Below, one piece after another: positions 1 through 8,637 of a stretch of 64,000 nt of DNA. The stretch is from Mycobacterium genavense ATCC 51234. Its GTDB lineage: Bacteria; Actinomycetota; Actinomycetes; Mycobacteriales; Mycobacteriaceae. Position 1 is the stretch's first letter. The number at the start of each line of letters is the position of its first letter. The notes beneath the pieces were generated by a model. That model was given only the letters and a program-made list of their open reading frames with translations, was not told the origin of the DNA and did no database searches. The translations under genes were made by a program, and so were the position numbers. The DNA lies in NCBI RefSeq assembly GCF_000526915.1, contig NZ_JAGZ01000006.1, positions 1 through 64,000 on the forward strand, written 5' to 3'.

Positions 1-67
1 AGGCCCTCAGCCACTAACCGCGAAAACCACTGGTTTCCAAAACTTTCAACTCAGAAGGACATAGACA

Positions 68-352
68 ATGTCGATCAATTACCAGTTCGGAGACGTCGAC
101 GCGCACGGTGCGTTGATCCGTGCGCAGGCCGCTTCGTTGGAGGCCGAGCACCAGTCCATCGTGCGCGATGTGCTGGCTGCCGGTGACTTCTGGGGCGGCG
201 CCGGTTCGGTTGCCTGCCAGGAGTTCATCACCCAGTTGGGTCGCAACTTCCAGGTGATCTACGAGCAGGCCAACCAGCACGGCCAGAAGGTGCAGGCCGC
301 GGGCAACAACATGGCCAGCACCGACAGCGCCGTCGGGTCCAGCTGGGCCTAA
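68..352 (+). CDS. esxN: WXG100 protein EsxN-like (ESX-5 substrate)
   Basis: Small secreted WXG100 helical-hairpin protein of 94 residues, the usual size. The WxG turn is at about W42-G44 (FWGGAG), between two predicted helices, and there is no signal peptide. The sequence belongs to the Mtb9.9/QILM subgroup (EsxI/L/N/O/V). These proteins normally pair with an EsxM-type partner encoded just upstream, which here lies outside the window. Export is expected through ESX-5, whose components follow directly. A good Shine-Dalgarno (AGAAGGA) precedes the ATG. The assignment to EsxN rather than another near-identical paralogue rests on position immediately before espG5. Confidence 0.93.
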   Translation: MSINYQFGDVDAHGALIRAQAASLEAEHQSIVRDVLAAGDFWGGAGSVACQEFITQLGRNFQVIYEQANQHGQKVQAAGNNMASTDSAVGSSWA

Positions 353-368
353 CACCCGAAACTTTAGG

Positions 369-404
369 CGCGGCAGCACACCATCCGTTCGGTGTGCTGC
401 CGCG
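369..404 (+). terminator. Hairpin terminator or attenuator after esxN
   Basis: Perfect 14-bp inverted repeat (369-382 with 391-404, 8-nt loop) starting 17 nt after the esxN stop. There is no U-tract, as is common for mycobacterial terminators. It could uncouple abundant esx transcription from the downstream ESX-5 genes. Confidence 0.6.
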
Positions 405-443
405 TCCTGCGGTTACCGTGTACAACGATCGTCTGGGGTACTG

Positions 444-1346
444 ATGGACCAACAGAGCACTCGCACCGACATCACCGTCAACGTCGACGGCTTCTGGATG
501 CTGCAGGCGTTACTGGACATTCGCCACGTCGCTCCGGAGCTGCGGTGCCGGCCCTACGTATCCACCGACAGCAGTGACTGGCTCAACGATCACCCCGGCA
601 TGAAGGTGATGCGCGAGCAGGGCATCGTCGTCGGCGACGATGTCAACGAAGAAGTAGCCGAGCGGATGCGGGTGCTCGCCGCGCCGGATCTCGAGGTCAT
701 CGCACTGCTGTCGCGGGGCAAGCTGCTGTACGGCGTCGTAGACGACGAGAACCAGCCGCCCGGCTCGCGCGACATCCCGGACAACGAGTTCCGGGTGGTA
801 CTGGCCCGACGCGGGCAGCACTGGGTATCGGCGGTCCGGGTGGGCGCCGACATCACCGTCGACGACGTCGCCGTCGCCGACAGCGCGTCGATCGCGGCCC
901 TCGTGCTGGACGGCCTGGAGTCGATTCACCACGCCGAGCCCGCCGCGATCAACGCGGTCAACGTGCCACTGGACGACATGCTGGAGGCCACCAAGTCGTG
1001 GCAAGAGTCCGGCTTCAACGTTTTCTCCGGCGGCGACCTGCGGCGGATGGGCATCAGCGCCGCCACCGTCGCCGCGCTGGGACAGGCGCTTTCGGACCCG
1101 GCGGCCGAAGTTGCTGTGTATGCGCGCCAATACCGGGACGACGCCAAAGGACCCAGCGCGTCCGTGCTGTCGCTGAAGGACGGTTCGGGCAGCCGCATCG
1201 CGCTTTATCAACAGGCGCGGACCGCGGGTTCGGGGGAGGCCTGGCTGGCGATCTGTCCCGCGACCCCACAGCTCGTGCAAGTGGGCGTCAAGACCGTGCT
1301 CGACACACTTCCGTACGGCGAGTGGAAGACCCACAGCAGGGTGTAA
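444..1346 (+). CDS. espG5: ESX-5 cytosolic chaperone EspG5
   Basis: Protein of 300 residues, the expected length for EspG5. EspG proteins are cytosolic chaperones. They bind the hydrophobic tip of the PPE subunit in PE-PPE heterodimers, keep them soluble and route them to the cognate ESX-5 secretion machine. No signal peptide or membrane segment is seen, consistent with a soluble EspG fold. It sits between an esxN-type gene and eccD5 exactly as in other slow growers. Its likely clients include the four PPE proteins encoded at 8.6-15.0 kb. Identification is by family resemblance and synteny. Confidence 0.93.
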   Translation: MDQQSTRTDITVNVDGFWMLQALLDIRHVAPELRCRPYVSTDSSDWLNDHPGMKVMREQGIVVGDDVNEEVAERMRVLAAPDLEVIALLSRGKLLYGVVDDENQPPGSRDIPDNEFRVVLARRGQHWVSAVRVGADITVDDVAVADSASIAALVLDGLESIHHAEPAAINAVNVPLDDMLEATKSWQESGFNVFSGGDLRRMGISAATVAALGQALSDPAAEVAVYARQYRDDAKGPSASVLSLKDGSGSRIALYQQARTAGSGEAWLAICPATPQLVQVGVKTVLDTLPYGEWKTHSRV

Positions 1347-1487
1347 AGAGAAGTATCAAATGTTAAGGCGTGTAACGTTTTTGAACTCAGGGTGCGGCCA
1401 GGCCACAAAAGCGTCATACTGCTCTAATAATTAGCGGCAAATGCGAAAATGAGTGTCACCGGATTCATCAATCGCGAGGCGGGGTAA

Positions 1488-1622
1488 ATGGAATTGGAAA
1501 ACGTCGAACTACTGGTTTCCGAAGCCTCGGTAAGTAAATCGACAGGGCCCTCCGCGCGACTGGCGACCCGGAGCCACACGTCCACCACGACAGGGGTGCA
1601 GCCCGATGACTGCGGTAGCTGA
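1488..1622 (+). CDS. Possible 44-codon leader ORF overlapping eccD5 start
   Basis: An ATG at 1488, preceded by a G-rich stretch (GGCGGGG), opens a 44-residue frame. It ends with TGA at 1620-1622, overlapping the first 17 nt of eccD5 in another frame. No family is recognised. The first half (MELENVELLVSEASVSKST) is mixed in composition and the second half is Ser/Thr-rich and low-complexity. The arrangement would allow translational coupling into eccD5, but a chance open frame in the 259-nt espG5-eccD5 gap is equally possible. The gap also holds an AT-rich patch (TAATAATTA, about 1424-1434) that could be a -10 region. Confidence 0.25.
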   Translation: MELENVELLVSEASVSKSTGPSARLATRSHTSTTTGVQPDDCGS

Positions 1623-3117
1623 TGCGCCACAGACTGATATCGAGGGAGTCTCACAACCTCGGGCAGTCGTAGTCGGCATCATGGCCGGCGAGGGTGTCCA
1701 AATCGGCGTTCTGCTGGACGCAAACGCCCCGGTCTCGGTGATGACCGACCCGTTGCTGAAGGTGGTGAACACCCGCCTGCGTGAGCTCGGCGAGACTCCA
1801 CTGGAGGCGACCGGTCGCGGCAAGTGGGCGTTGTGCCTGGTCGACGGTTCTCCGCTGCGGGCCACCCAATCGCTGACCGAGCAAGACGTCCTCGACGGCG
1901 ACCGTCTGTGGATCCGGTTCATCCCCGACACCGAGAAGCGTTCGCAGGTCATCGAGCACATCTCCACCGCCGTCTCGCAGAACCTGAGCAAGCGCTTCGC
2001 CGCGATCGACCCGATCGTTGCCGTGCAGGTCGGTGCCGCGATGGTGGCCGGTGGCGTGCTGCTCGCCTCCGCGTTGCTGGGCTGGTGGCGCTGGCACCAC
2101 AATTCGTGGCTGACCACGATTTACGCTGCGGTCATCGCCGGGGTCGCGCTGGGCGTTTCGATGATGCTGCTGATGCGCGCCCAATCGAACACCGATCGCC
2201 GTATCGCCGACATCATGCTGGGGAGCAGCCTCGGGCCGCTGACCGTCGCCGCGGCCGCGGCACCACCCGGCGGCGTCGGATCGCCGCATGCGGTGCTGGG
2301 CTTCGGCGTCCTCACGATTGCCGCGATACTGGCTCTGCGATTCACCGGGCGTCGGCTCGGGTTGTATACGGCGATCATCACCGTCAGTTCGCTGGCGACG
2401 ATCGCTGCCCTGGCGCGAATGGTCGCGATGACCAGCGCCGTGACGATGCTGACGACGATCGTGCTGGTCTCCGTGATCGGTTACCAGTGCGCACCGGCCA
2501 TGGCCCGGCGGCTGTCCGGTATCCGGTTGCCGGTCTTCCCGTCGGCCACCAGCCGCTGGGTCTTCGAGGCCCGGCCCGATCTGCCCACCACCGTGACCCG
2601 CACCGACGGCGGCCCGCCGGTGCTCGAGGGACCCGCGTCGGTGCGCGACGTGCTGCTGCAGGCCGAGCGTGCCCGGTCGTTCCTGTCGGGCCTGCTGGTC
2701 GGCTTCGGCGTGCTGATGGTGGTCTCGCTGCCGGGCCTGTCGGACCCGCATACCGGGCAACGGTGGCTGCCGCTGCTGCTGGCCGGCTTCTGCGCTGGTT
2801 TCCTGATGCTGCGCGGCCGCTCCTACGTGGACCGTCTGCAGGCCATCACCCTGGCCGGGACGTCGGTGATGATCGTTGCGACGGTCGTCGTGCGCTACGC
2901 ACTGGAACTGCAGTCGCCGCTGTCGGTGTCGGTCTGCGTCGGGATCTTGGTGCTGCTGCCCGCCGCGGGTATGGTAGCGGCCGCGGTCGTGCCGAACAGC
3001 ATCTACAGCCCGCTGTTCCGCAAGTTCGTGGAGTGGATTGAATACGTCTGCCTGATGCCGATCTTCCCGCTGGCGTTGTGGTTGATGAATGTCTATGCGG
3101 CAATTCGGTACCGGTAA
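1606..3117 (+). CDS. eccD5: ESX-5 membrane channel component EccD5
   Basis: Integral membrane subunit of the ESX-5 type VII secretion complex, 503 residues. The N-terminal ~110 residues form the ubiquitin-like cytosolic domain typical of EccD. The rest contains about eleven hydrophobic segments, beginning near residue 140 (VQVGAAMVAGGVLLASALLG). EccD dimers form the membrane vestibule with EccB, EccC and EccE. The C-terminus (LALWLMNVYAAIRYR) is the strongly conserved ESX-5 ending. The reading frame overlaps the start of mycP5 by 29 nt, which indicates coupled translation. Confidence 0.96.
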   Translation: MTAVADAPQTDIEGVSQPRAVVVGIMAGEGVQIGVLLDANAPVSVMTDPLLKVVNTRLRELGETPLEATGRGKWALCLVDGSPLRATQSLTEQDVLDGDRLWIRFIPDTEKRSQVIEHISTAVSQNLSKRFAAIDPIVAVQVGAAMVAGGVLLASALLGWWRWHHNSWLTTIYAAVIAGVALGVSMMLLMRAQSNTDRRIADIMLGSSLGPLTVAAAAAPPGGVGSPHAVLGFGVLTIAAILALRFTGRRLGLYTAIITVSSLATIAALARMVAMTSAVTMLTTIVLVSVIGYQCAPAMARRLSGIRLPVFPSATSRWVFEARPDLPTTVTRTDGGPPVLEGPASVRDVLLQAERARSFLSGLLVGFGVLMVVSLPGLSDPHTGQRWLPLLLAGFCAGFLMLRGRSYVDRLQAITLAGTSVMIVATVVVRYALELQSPLSVSVCVGILVLLPAAGMVAAAVVPNSIYSPLFRKFVEWIEYVCLMPIFPLALWLMNVYAAIRYR

Positions 3118-4951
3118 CGGCAAGGTGTGGCGTAGGCGCGTATCCCGTGCGGCGATAGCCGCACTCCTGCTGACGTCGGGTTCGCTCGCCGGCTTACCGC
3201 CCGCGTACGCGATATCGCCGCCGACCATCGACCCAGCGGCGGTGCCGCCCGACGGTCCGCCGGGCCCGCCGGCGCCGATGAAGCAGAACTCCTACTGCAC
3301 CGAGGTCGGCGTGCTGCCCGGCACCAATTTCAAGCTGCAGCCGAAGTACATGGACATGCTGAACCTGCAGGAGGCATGGCAGTTCGGCCGCGGCGCCGGG
3401 ATCAAGGTCGCCGTCATCGACACCGGTGTCACCCCGCACCCCAGGTTTCCGCACCTGATCCCCGGCGGGGACTACGTCATGGGCGGTGACGGGCTGTCCG
3501 ACTGCGACGCCCACGGCACCATCGTGGCATCGATGATCGGTGCGGCACCGGCAAACGGCGCGGTCCCGCCACCGGCGGCGAGACCGCGCAAGCCGGTCAC
3601 CATTCCCACCACCGAGGCGCCGCCGAAAGCGCCGCCGCCGCAGACGGTGACCCTGTCCCCGTTGCCCCAGACCGTGACCATGGTTCCGGCCTCGCCGCCG
3701 TCCGAGGGCCCACCGCCGCCGCCCTGGGCTCCGCAGCCACCGCCGTCGGAGCCTGCGCCCGCGCCGGCCCCACCGTCGCAAGCTCCGCAGGGAGCACCGC
3801 CGGGTCCGCCACCGCCACCCGCGCCGGCGGCTCCCGGCGCCGCTTACCACGGCGGCGGCACGGTGACGATTCCGGCGTATTCCGGTGGCGCGCAGACGAT
3901 CAAGGCCGGCAATCCACACCCGCTAGCGCCGACGCCGCCGCCTCCACCACCGGCACCGTCGGCGGGGCCCGACGCCTACAGCGGTGTCGCCCCCGACGTC
4001 GAAATCATCGCGATCCGCCAGTCCAGCCAGGCGTTCGGCCTCAAGGACGCCTACACCGGCGACGAGGACCCACAGACCTCGGCGAAGATCTCCAGCGTCG
4101 AGACCATGGCCCGCGCCATCGTGCACGCCGCCAACCTGGGTGCCTCGGTGATCAACATTTCCGATGTGACCTGCATGAGTGCCCGCAATATCGTCGACCA
4201 GCGGGCGCTGGGGGCGGCGGTGCGCTATGCGGCCGTCGAGCGTAACGCCGTGATCGTGGCCGCCGCCGGCGACACCAGCAAGAAGGACTGCAAGCAGAAC
4301 CCGATCTTCGACCCGCTGAAGCCCAAAGACCCGCGCGACTGGAACGCCGTCACCACCGTGGTGACGCCCTCCTGGTTCAGCGAGTACGTCCTGACCGTCG
4401 GCGCGGTGGATGCCGACGGTCACCCGCAGACCCAGGGCGCCAACGGGCAGGGCTCGTCGAGCGTCGCCGGACCGTGGGTGGGGATCGCCGCGCCCGGAAC
4501 CGACGTCGTCGGGCTCTCGCCGCGAGACGACGGCTTGATGAACGCGATCGACGGGCCGGACAATTCGCTGCTGGTTCCCAGCGGCACCAGCTTCTCGGCC
4601 GCGATCGTGTCCGGGGTGGCCGCACTCGTCCGCGCCAAGTACCCCCAGCTGTCCGCGTATCAGGTGATCAACCGGTTGGAGCGCTCCGCGCGTGCGCCGG
4701 CCCGCGGGGTCGACAACCAGCTCGGCTACGGCGTCATCGACCCGGTGGCGGCGCTGACCTGGGACATTCCCGACGGGCCGCTCAAGCCCCCGCAGCAGCT
4801 GTCGATACCGTTGAAAGTGCCGAAGGCGCCGCCGCACCGCGACATGCTGCCCGTTTGGGTAGCGGCCGGGGGGCTGACCGGAGCACTACTGATCGGCGGG
4901 GCAGTATTTGGTATCGCGACGTTGATGAAGCGCCGCAGGCAGCAACAATAA
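3089..4951 (+). CDS. mycP5: Mycosin MycP5, ESX-5 subtilisin-like protease
   Basis: Membrane-anchored subtilisin-family serine protease that caps and stabilises the ESX-5 membrane complex on the periplasmic side. It has an N-terminal signal peptide (hydrophobic stretch to about residue 41, ending PPAYA). The catalytic Asp is D111 (VAVIDTGV), His is H142 (CDAHGT) and Ser is S501 (GTSFSAA). A C-terminal transmembrane helix is followed by a basic tail (KRRRQQQ). Between His and the core lies a long Pro-rich insertion at about residues 155-295, the family's loop 2. At 620 residues it is longer than the ~585 recalled for M. tuberculosis, mostly because of this loop. Start is ATG 3089; ATG 3095 is an alternative. 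Confidence 0.95.
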   Translation: MSMRQFGTGNGKVWRRRVSRAAIAALLLTSGSLAGLPPAYAISPPTIDPAAVPPDGPPGPPAPMKQNSYCTEVGVLPGTNFKLQPKYMDMLNLQEAWQFGRGAGIKVAVIDTGVTPHPRFPHLIPGGDYVMGGDGLSDCDAHGTIVASMIGAAPANGAVPPPAARPRKPVTIPTTEAPPKAPPPQTVTLSPLPQTVTMVPASPPSEGPPPPPWAPQPPPSEPAPAPAPPSQAPQGAPPGPPPPPAPAAPGAAYHGGGTVTIPAYSGGAQTIKAGNPHPLAPTPPPPPPAPSAGPDAYSGVAPDVEIIAIRQSSQAFGLKDAYTGDEDPQTSAKISSVETMARAIVHAANLGASVINISDVTCMSARNIVDQRALGAAVRYAAVERNAVIVAAAGDTSKKDCKQNPIFDPLKPKDPRDWNAVTTVVTPSWFSEYVLTVGAVDADGHPQTQGANGQGSSSVAGPWVGIAAPGTDVVGLSPRDDGLMNAIDGPDNSLLVPSGTSFSAAIVSGVAALVRAKYPQLSAYQVINRLERSARAPARGVDNQLGYGVIDPVAALTWDIPDGPLKPPQQLSIPLKVPKAPPHRDMLPVWVAAGGLTGALLIGGAVFGIATLMKRRRQQQ

Positions 4952-4969
4952 GGGCGGAGCAGTACAAGC

Positions 4970-6166
4970 ATGAAGGCTCAGCGCAGGTTTGGGTTGTCTT
5001 TGTCGTGGGCGCGGGTCACCGTCGTGTTCCTGGTCGTCGTCGGGATCCTGCTGATCGCCAGTCACTGCCCCGACTCCTGGCAGGGCAGATACCACATCGC
5101 CTGGTGGGTCGGCGTCGGCATCTCGGCGATCATCACGCTGCTGTCGGTGGTCACCCATCATGGCCTGACCGTGACCTCCGGCCTGGCCGGATGGCTCTGG
5201 GACTGGTCGGCCGACCCGGGCACCACGCTGGCCGCGGGGTGCACGCCCGCGATCGACTACCAGCGCCGGTACGGGCGCGACAAGGTCGGGGTGCGCGAGT
5301 ACGACGGCCGCCTGGTCACGGTGATCGCGCTGGACGGCGATGACGATGCGTCGCGCCACCACCGCCAGAAGAGCGCGCCACCGGCCAGCGTGCTGGTCCG
5401 ATCGGTCGCCGCCGGCCTGCGCCAGTTCGACGTCAGCCTGGACGGCATCGACATCGTCTCGGTGCAAATGCGCCGCGGCGGAAACGCCGCCGAGTTGTCC
5501 AAGCTCGACAAGCTGGGTCCCGAGGAGTGGGGACTGGTCAGCGATCAGCCCGCCTCGTACGTGCGGCGCACCTGGCTGGTGCTGCGGATGAACCCACAGG
5601 CCAATGTCGCCGCGGTGGCGGCCCGCGATTCGCTGGCTTCAACGCTGGTGGCGGCGACGGAGCGGCTGGTCCAGGACGTGGACGCGCCGGGCTGTGCGCC
5701 CCGGCCACTGACCGCCGAGGAGATCGCCGAGGTCGACAGCGCCGTGCTGGCCGATCTGGAACCGACCTGGAGCCGGCCCGGATGGCGCTATCTCAAGCAC
5801 TTCAACGGCTTCGCGACCAGCTTCTGGCTGACGCCGTCGGACATCACCACCGAAACGCTCGAGGAGCTGTGGCAGCCCGATGCCGAGGCGACCGTCGTGA
5901 CGATCCAGCTCACCGCGGACGACGGCCATCCCGAGGTGTCGAGCTGGGTGCGCTATCACAGCGATAGCCGGCTGCCCAGGGGAGTATCGTCCGGCCTCAA
6001 CCGGCTCACCGGCCGCCAGTTGGCCGCGGTACGCGCCAGCCTGCCTGCCCCGACGACCCGCCCGTTGCTGGTCGTGCCCACCCGGGGGCTCCTCGAGGAC
6101 GACGACTTGGTGCTCCAGGTCGGCCAGGCACGGGAGGGCGCTGAGCGCTTGCTCGCAGGTCAATGA
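4970..6166 (+). CDS. eccE5: ESX-5 membrane component EccE5
   Basis: Peripheral stabilising subunit of the ESX-5 membrane complex, 398 residues. Two transmembrane helices lie near the N-terminus (about residues 15-35 and 42-62). A large soluble domain follows, as in all EccE proteins. It lies 18 nt after mycP5, and its stop overlaps the eccA5 start in an ATGA arrangement, so mycP5-eccE5-eccA5 form one translation unit. No catalytic motif is expected. Confidence 0.94.
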   Translation: MKAQRRFGLSLSWARVTVVFLVVVGILLIASHCPDSWQGRYHIAWWVGVGISAIITLLSVVTHHGLTVTSGLAGWLWDWSADPGTTLAAGCTPAIDYQRRYGRDKVGVREYDGRLVTVIALDGDDDASRHHRQKSAPPASVLVRSVAAGLRQFDVSLDGIDIVSVQMRRGGNAAELSKLDKLGPEEWGLVSDQPASYVRRTWLVLRMNPQANVAAVAARDSLASTLVAATERLVQDVDAPGCAPRPLTAEEIAEVDSAVLADLEPTWSRPGWRYLKHFNGFATSFWLTPSDITTETLEELWQPDAEATVVTIQLTADDGHPEVSSWVRYHSDSRLPRGVSSGLNRLTGRQLAAVRASLPAPTTRPLLVVPTRGLLEDDDLVLQVGQAREGAERLLAGQ

Positions 6167-7995
6167 GCCGCCCGCAATCGACGGCGGAGGACGCCCGTAA
6201 CGCAATGGTTGCCGGCCTGTTGGCGTCGGGAATCTCCGTCAACGGGCTGCAACCGAGCCACAACCCGCAAGTGGCGCTGCGGATGTTCACCACGGCGACC
6301 ACGCTGGACCCCGCGATGTGCGACGCCTGGCTGGCCCGGCTGCTGGCGGGCGACCAGAGCCTCGAGGTGCTCGCGGGAGCCTGGGCGGCGGTCGGCACGT
6401 TCGGCTGGGAGACCCGTCGGCTCGGTGTCACCGAAATGCAATTCCATCCGGACGTCTCCGACGGGCTGTTTCTGCGGCTGGCGGTGCTGTCCGTGGAGTC
6501 GCTCGCGTGCGCCTACGCGGCGGTGCTGGCGGAGGCGAAGCGCTTCGAGGAAGCCGTCGAGTTGCTCGATCGGGTCGAACCCCGCCAGCCCATCGACGAA
6601 GAGCTGATCGCCTACGTGCGCGGGATTCTCTACTTCCGCGCCGGGCGATGGCCGGACGTGCTGGTGCAATTCCCGGAGGGAAAGATCTGGCGCAACCCCG
6701 AGCTGAAGGCCGCCGGCGCGGCGATGGCGACCACGGCGCTGGCGTCGCTCGGGGTCTTCGAGGAGGCGATCCGGCGCAGCCAGCACGCGATCGAGCCGGA
6801 TCGGGTACCGGGTGCGGCCACCGTCGCCCTGTACACCCAGGGCATGTGCCTGCGGCATCTCGGGCGCGAGGAAGAAGCCGTCGAGGTACTGCGCCGGGTG
6901 TATTCGCGGGACCCGAAGTTCGGCCCGGCCCGCGAAGCCCTGGACAACCCCAACTACCAGTTGGTGCTGACCGATCCGGAAACCATCGAGGCGCGAACCG
7001 ACCCGTGGGACCCGGACAGTGCACCGACCCGGGCCCAGGCCGAGGCGGCCCGGCAGGCCGAGACGGCGGCCAAGTACTTGGAAGAGGGCGACGCGGAGCT
7101 GAACGCCATGCTGGGCATGGAGCGGGCGAAGCGGGAGATCAAACTCATCAAGTCCACGACCAAGGTGAACTTGGCCCGCGCGAAGATGGGCCTACCAGTC
7201 CCCGTGACCTCACGCCATACCTTGTTGCTGGGGCCGCCCGGTACCGGAAAGACTTCCGTGGCACGGGCTTTCAGCAAGCAACTGTGCGGGTTGACGGTGC
7301 TGCGCAAACCGGTGGTGGTGGAGACCAGCCGCACCAAGCTGTTGGGCCGCTACATGGCCGACGCGGAGAAGAACACCGAGGAGATGCTCGAGGAGGCGCT
7401 GGGCGGTGCGGTCTTCTTCGACGAGATGCACACGTTGCACGAGAAGGGGTATCAGCAGGGCGACCCGTACGGCAACGCGATCATCAACACCTTGCTGCTG
7501 TACATGGAGAACCATCGCGACGATCTGGTGGTCTTCGGCGCGGGCTACGCCAAGGCGATGGACAAGATGCTGGACGTGAACCAGGGTCTGCGACGGCGCT
7601 TTTCGACCGTGATCGAGTTCTTCAGCTACACCCCGGACGAGCTCGTCGCATTGACCCGCCTGATGGGGCAGGAAAACCAAGACGTCATCACGGAGGAAGC
7701 GGCCGAGGCACTGCTGCCGTCGTACACCAAGTTCTACCGCGACGAGAGCTACTCCGAAGACGGGGACCTGATTCGCGGTATCGACACGCTCGGGAATGCC
7801 GGCTTCGTGCGAAATGTGGTGGAGAAGGCCCGCGACCACCGCAGCTTCCGTCTCGACGACGAGGATCTCGACGCGGTGCTGGCAAGTGACACCACCGAAT
7901 TCACCGAGCTTCAACTGCTGCGGTTCAGGGAGCTCACCGGCGACGATTTGCTCGAGGGGCTCAGCGCGGCGGTCGCCGAGAAGAAGTCGAGCTAG
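6163..7995 (+). CDS. eccA5: ESX-5 cytosolic AAA+ ATPase EccA5
   Basis: CbxX/CfqX-type AAA+ ATPase of 610 residues that supports substrate or chaperone recycling in ESX-5. The N-terminal ~280 residues are helical and TPR-like. The C-terminal AAA+ module has Walker A GPPGTGKT (residues 357-364) and Walker B VFFDE (417-421). The arginine-finger region (NQGLRRRF) comes later. It overlaps eccE5 by 4 nt and is the last ESX-5 gene. The next feature is a promoter and M-box riboswitch, so the operon probably ends here. Confidence 0.95.
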   Translation: MSRPQSTAEDARNAMVAGLLASGISVNGLQPSHNPQVALRMFTTATTLDPAMCDAWLARLLAGDQSLEVLAGAWAAVGTFGWETRRLGVTEMQFHPDVSDGLFLRLAVLSVESLACAYAAVLAEAKRFEEAVELLDRVEPRQPIDEELIAYVRGILYFRAGRWPDVLVQFPEGKIWRNPELKAAGAAMATTALASLGVFEEAIRRSQHAIEPDRVPGAATVALYTQGMCLRHLGREEEAVEVLRRVYSRDPKFGPAREALDNPNYQLVLTDPETIEARTDPWDPDSAPTRAQAEAARQAETAAKYLEEGDAELNAMLGMERAKREIKLIKSTTKVNLARAKMGLPVPVTSRHTLLLGPPGTGKTSVARAFSKQLCGLTVLRKPVVVETSRTKLLGRYMADAEKNTEEMLEEALGGAVFFDEMHTLHEKGYQQGDPYGNAIINTLLLYMENHRDDLVVFGAGYAKAMDKMLDVNQGLRRRFSTVIEFFSYTPDELVALTRLMGQENQDVITEEAAEALLPSYTKFYRDESYSEDGDLIRGIDTLGNAGFVRNVVEKARDHRSFRLDDEDLDAVLASDTTEFTELQLLRFRELTGDDLLEGLSAAVAEKKSS

Positions 7996-8081
7996 CGGCG
8001 CCGCGCTAACACGGTCGCGGGGCTCCCGCATGGAATCGGTGTGGTGGCGCAGTGAATAGTTGCGAACGCCTCGCAGTAAGC

Positions 8082-8110
8082 TTGACTCGCCCCGTCCTGG
8101 ATGCCAACAT
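8082..8110 (+). promoter_or_regulatory. Putative SigA-type promoter of the M-box transcript
   Basis: TTGACT (8082-8087), a 17-nt spacer and CAACAT (8105-8110) would start a transcript near 8117, just before the riboswitch core at about 8122. The -35 is good and the -10 is weak. Confidence 0.45.
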
Positions 8111-8121
8111 GACGTGTGCAA

Positions 8122-8292
8122 GCACCTCGTTAGGTGAGGCTTCCATTACGGATACAGGCCACTGACCTGAAACGTCGAAAGACGCCCAGGGTCAGGATAG
8201 CTCTTCCCGGCTTAAGGGTTGAGCCCAAGTGGCTTCTGGCTTTGATCGGCCGGATACGCAGTGTGGTGCCGAAGCTCTGATGAGAGGGGTGC
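8122..8292 (+). promoter_or_regulatory. M-box (ykoK) Mg2+ riboswitch
   Basis: The conserved M-box core is readable: CTCGTTAGGTGAGGC (8126-8140), TACGGATACAGGCCACTG (8147-8164) and GAAACGTCGAAAGACGCCC (8169-8187). The distal closing segment GATACGCAG...GCCGAAGCTCTGATGAGAG follows (about 8252-8286). GCACC at the 5' end pairs with GGTGC at 8288-8292 to close P1. M-box RNAs sense Mg2+ and shut off expression of Mg2+ homeostasis genes when Mg2+ is plentiful. In M. tuberculosis an M-box precedes the PE20-PPE31-33-Rv1810-mgtC locus. Here it precedes the equivalent PPE/DUF732/mgtC array, so the array is predicted to be induced by Mg2+ starvation. Confidence 0.93.
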
Positions 8293-8295
8293 CGG

Positions 8296-8315
8296 ATCCG
8301 GCGAATGCGCCGGAT
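8296..8315 (+). terminator. Stem-loop in M-box expression platform
   Basis: Perfect 8-bp stem with a 4-nt loop (ATCCGGCG-AATG-CGCCGGAT), three nucleotides after the M-box P1 closes. It overlaps a GCCGGATCCGGC palindrome at 8291-8302 that shares bases with the P1 3' strand, which would allow mutually exclusive folding. It lacks a U-tract, so Rho-assisted or translational control is also possible. Confidence 0.5.
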
Positions 8316-8543
8316 GCTTCTACCCCTTCGTGCAGAATAAGAGGCATCTCGGTGTGCCCAGGCCTGAAGGAGGTGAGAACGAAATTAGTCCCCATTCTCG
8401 ATCGATGACGTTCCGTTCGAGCCGAGTAAGGCTTCGCTCTCGCATATCGGCATGCACCGAGTCGCTGACCGCGCTGCGCAATCGGTGTATGTCCCGGCAA
8501 GGGTCGCGTCTTTGGCTCACCCTTATTCCTGAGGAGAACTCCG

Positions 8544-8621
8544 ATGACCTCTGTCAACGTACAGACCACTGCCGGTTCGTGTGCGGCCACCGAGGCAGCC
8601 AACACAGCCGTCGCCTGCTGA
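8544..8621 (+). pseudogene. Decayed PE gene remnant (25 codons)
   Basis: An ATG with a good Shine-Dalgarno (GAGGAG, 8531-8536) opens 25 codons ending TGA. The first seven residues (MTSVNVQ) resemble a PE start. The last fifteen ([15 protein letters not shown]) match the conserved end of the PE domain, normally SYAATEAAN followed by small residues. About 70 internal residues of the helical PE domain are missing and the two ends are joined in frame. The export signal YxxxE has become CxxxE (TGT at 8580-8582 in place of a Tyr codon). It sits 16 nt before the first PPE gene, where M. tuberculosis has PE20. It may still be translated as a leader peptide coupled to the PPE gene. Confidence 0.75.
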
Positions 8622-8637
8622 GCGCCGAGGGGGAACC

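Noticed and set aside
1651..3228. 525-codon minus-strand open frame opposite eccD5
   Set aside because: High-GC antisense shadow; composition is Arg/Gln/His-rich and low-complexity, while the plus-strand frame is a clear EccD5.
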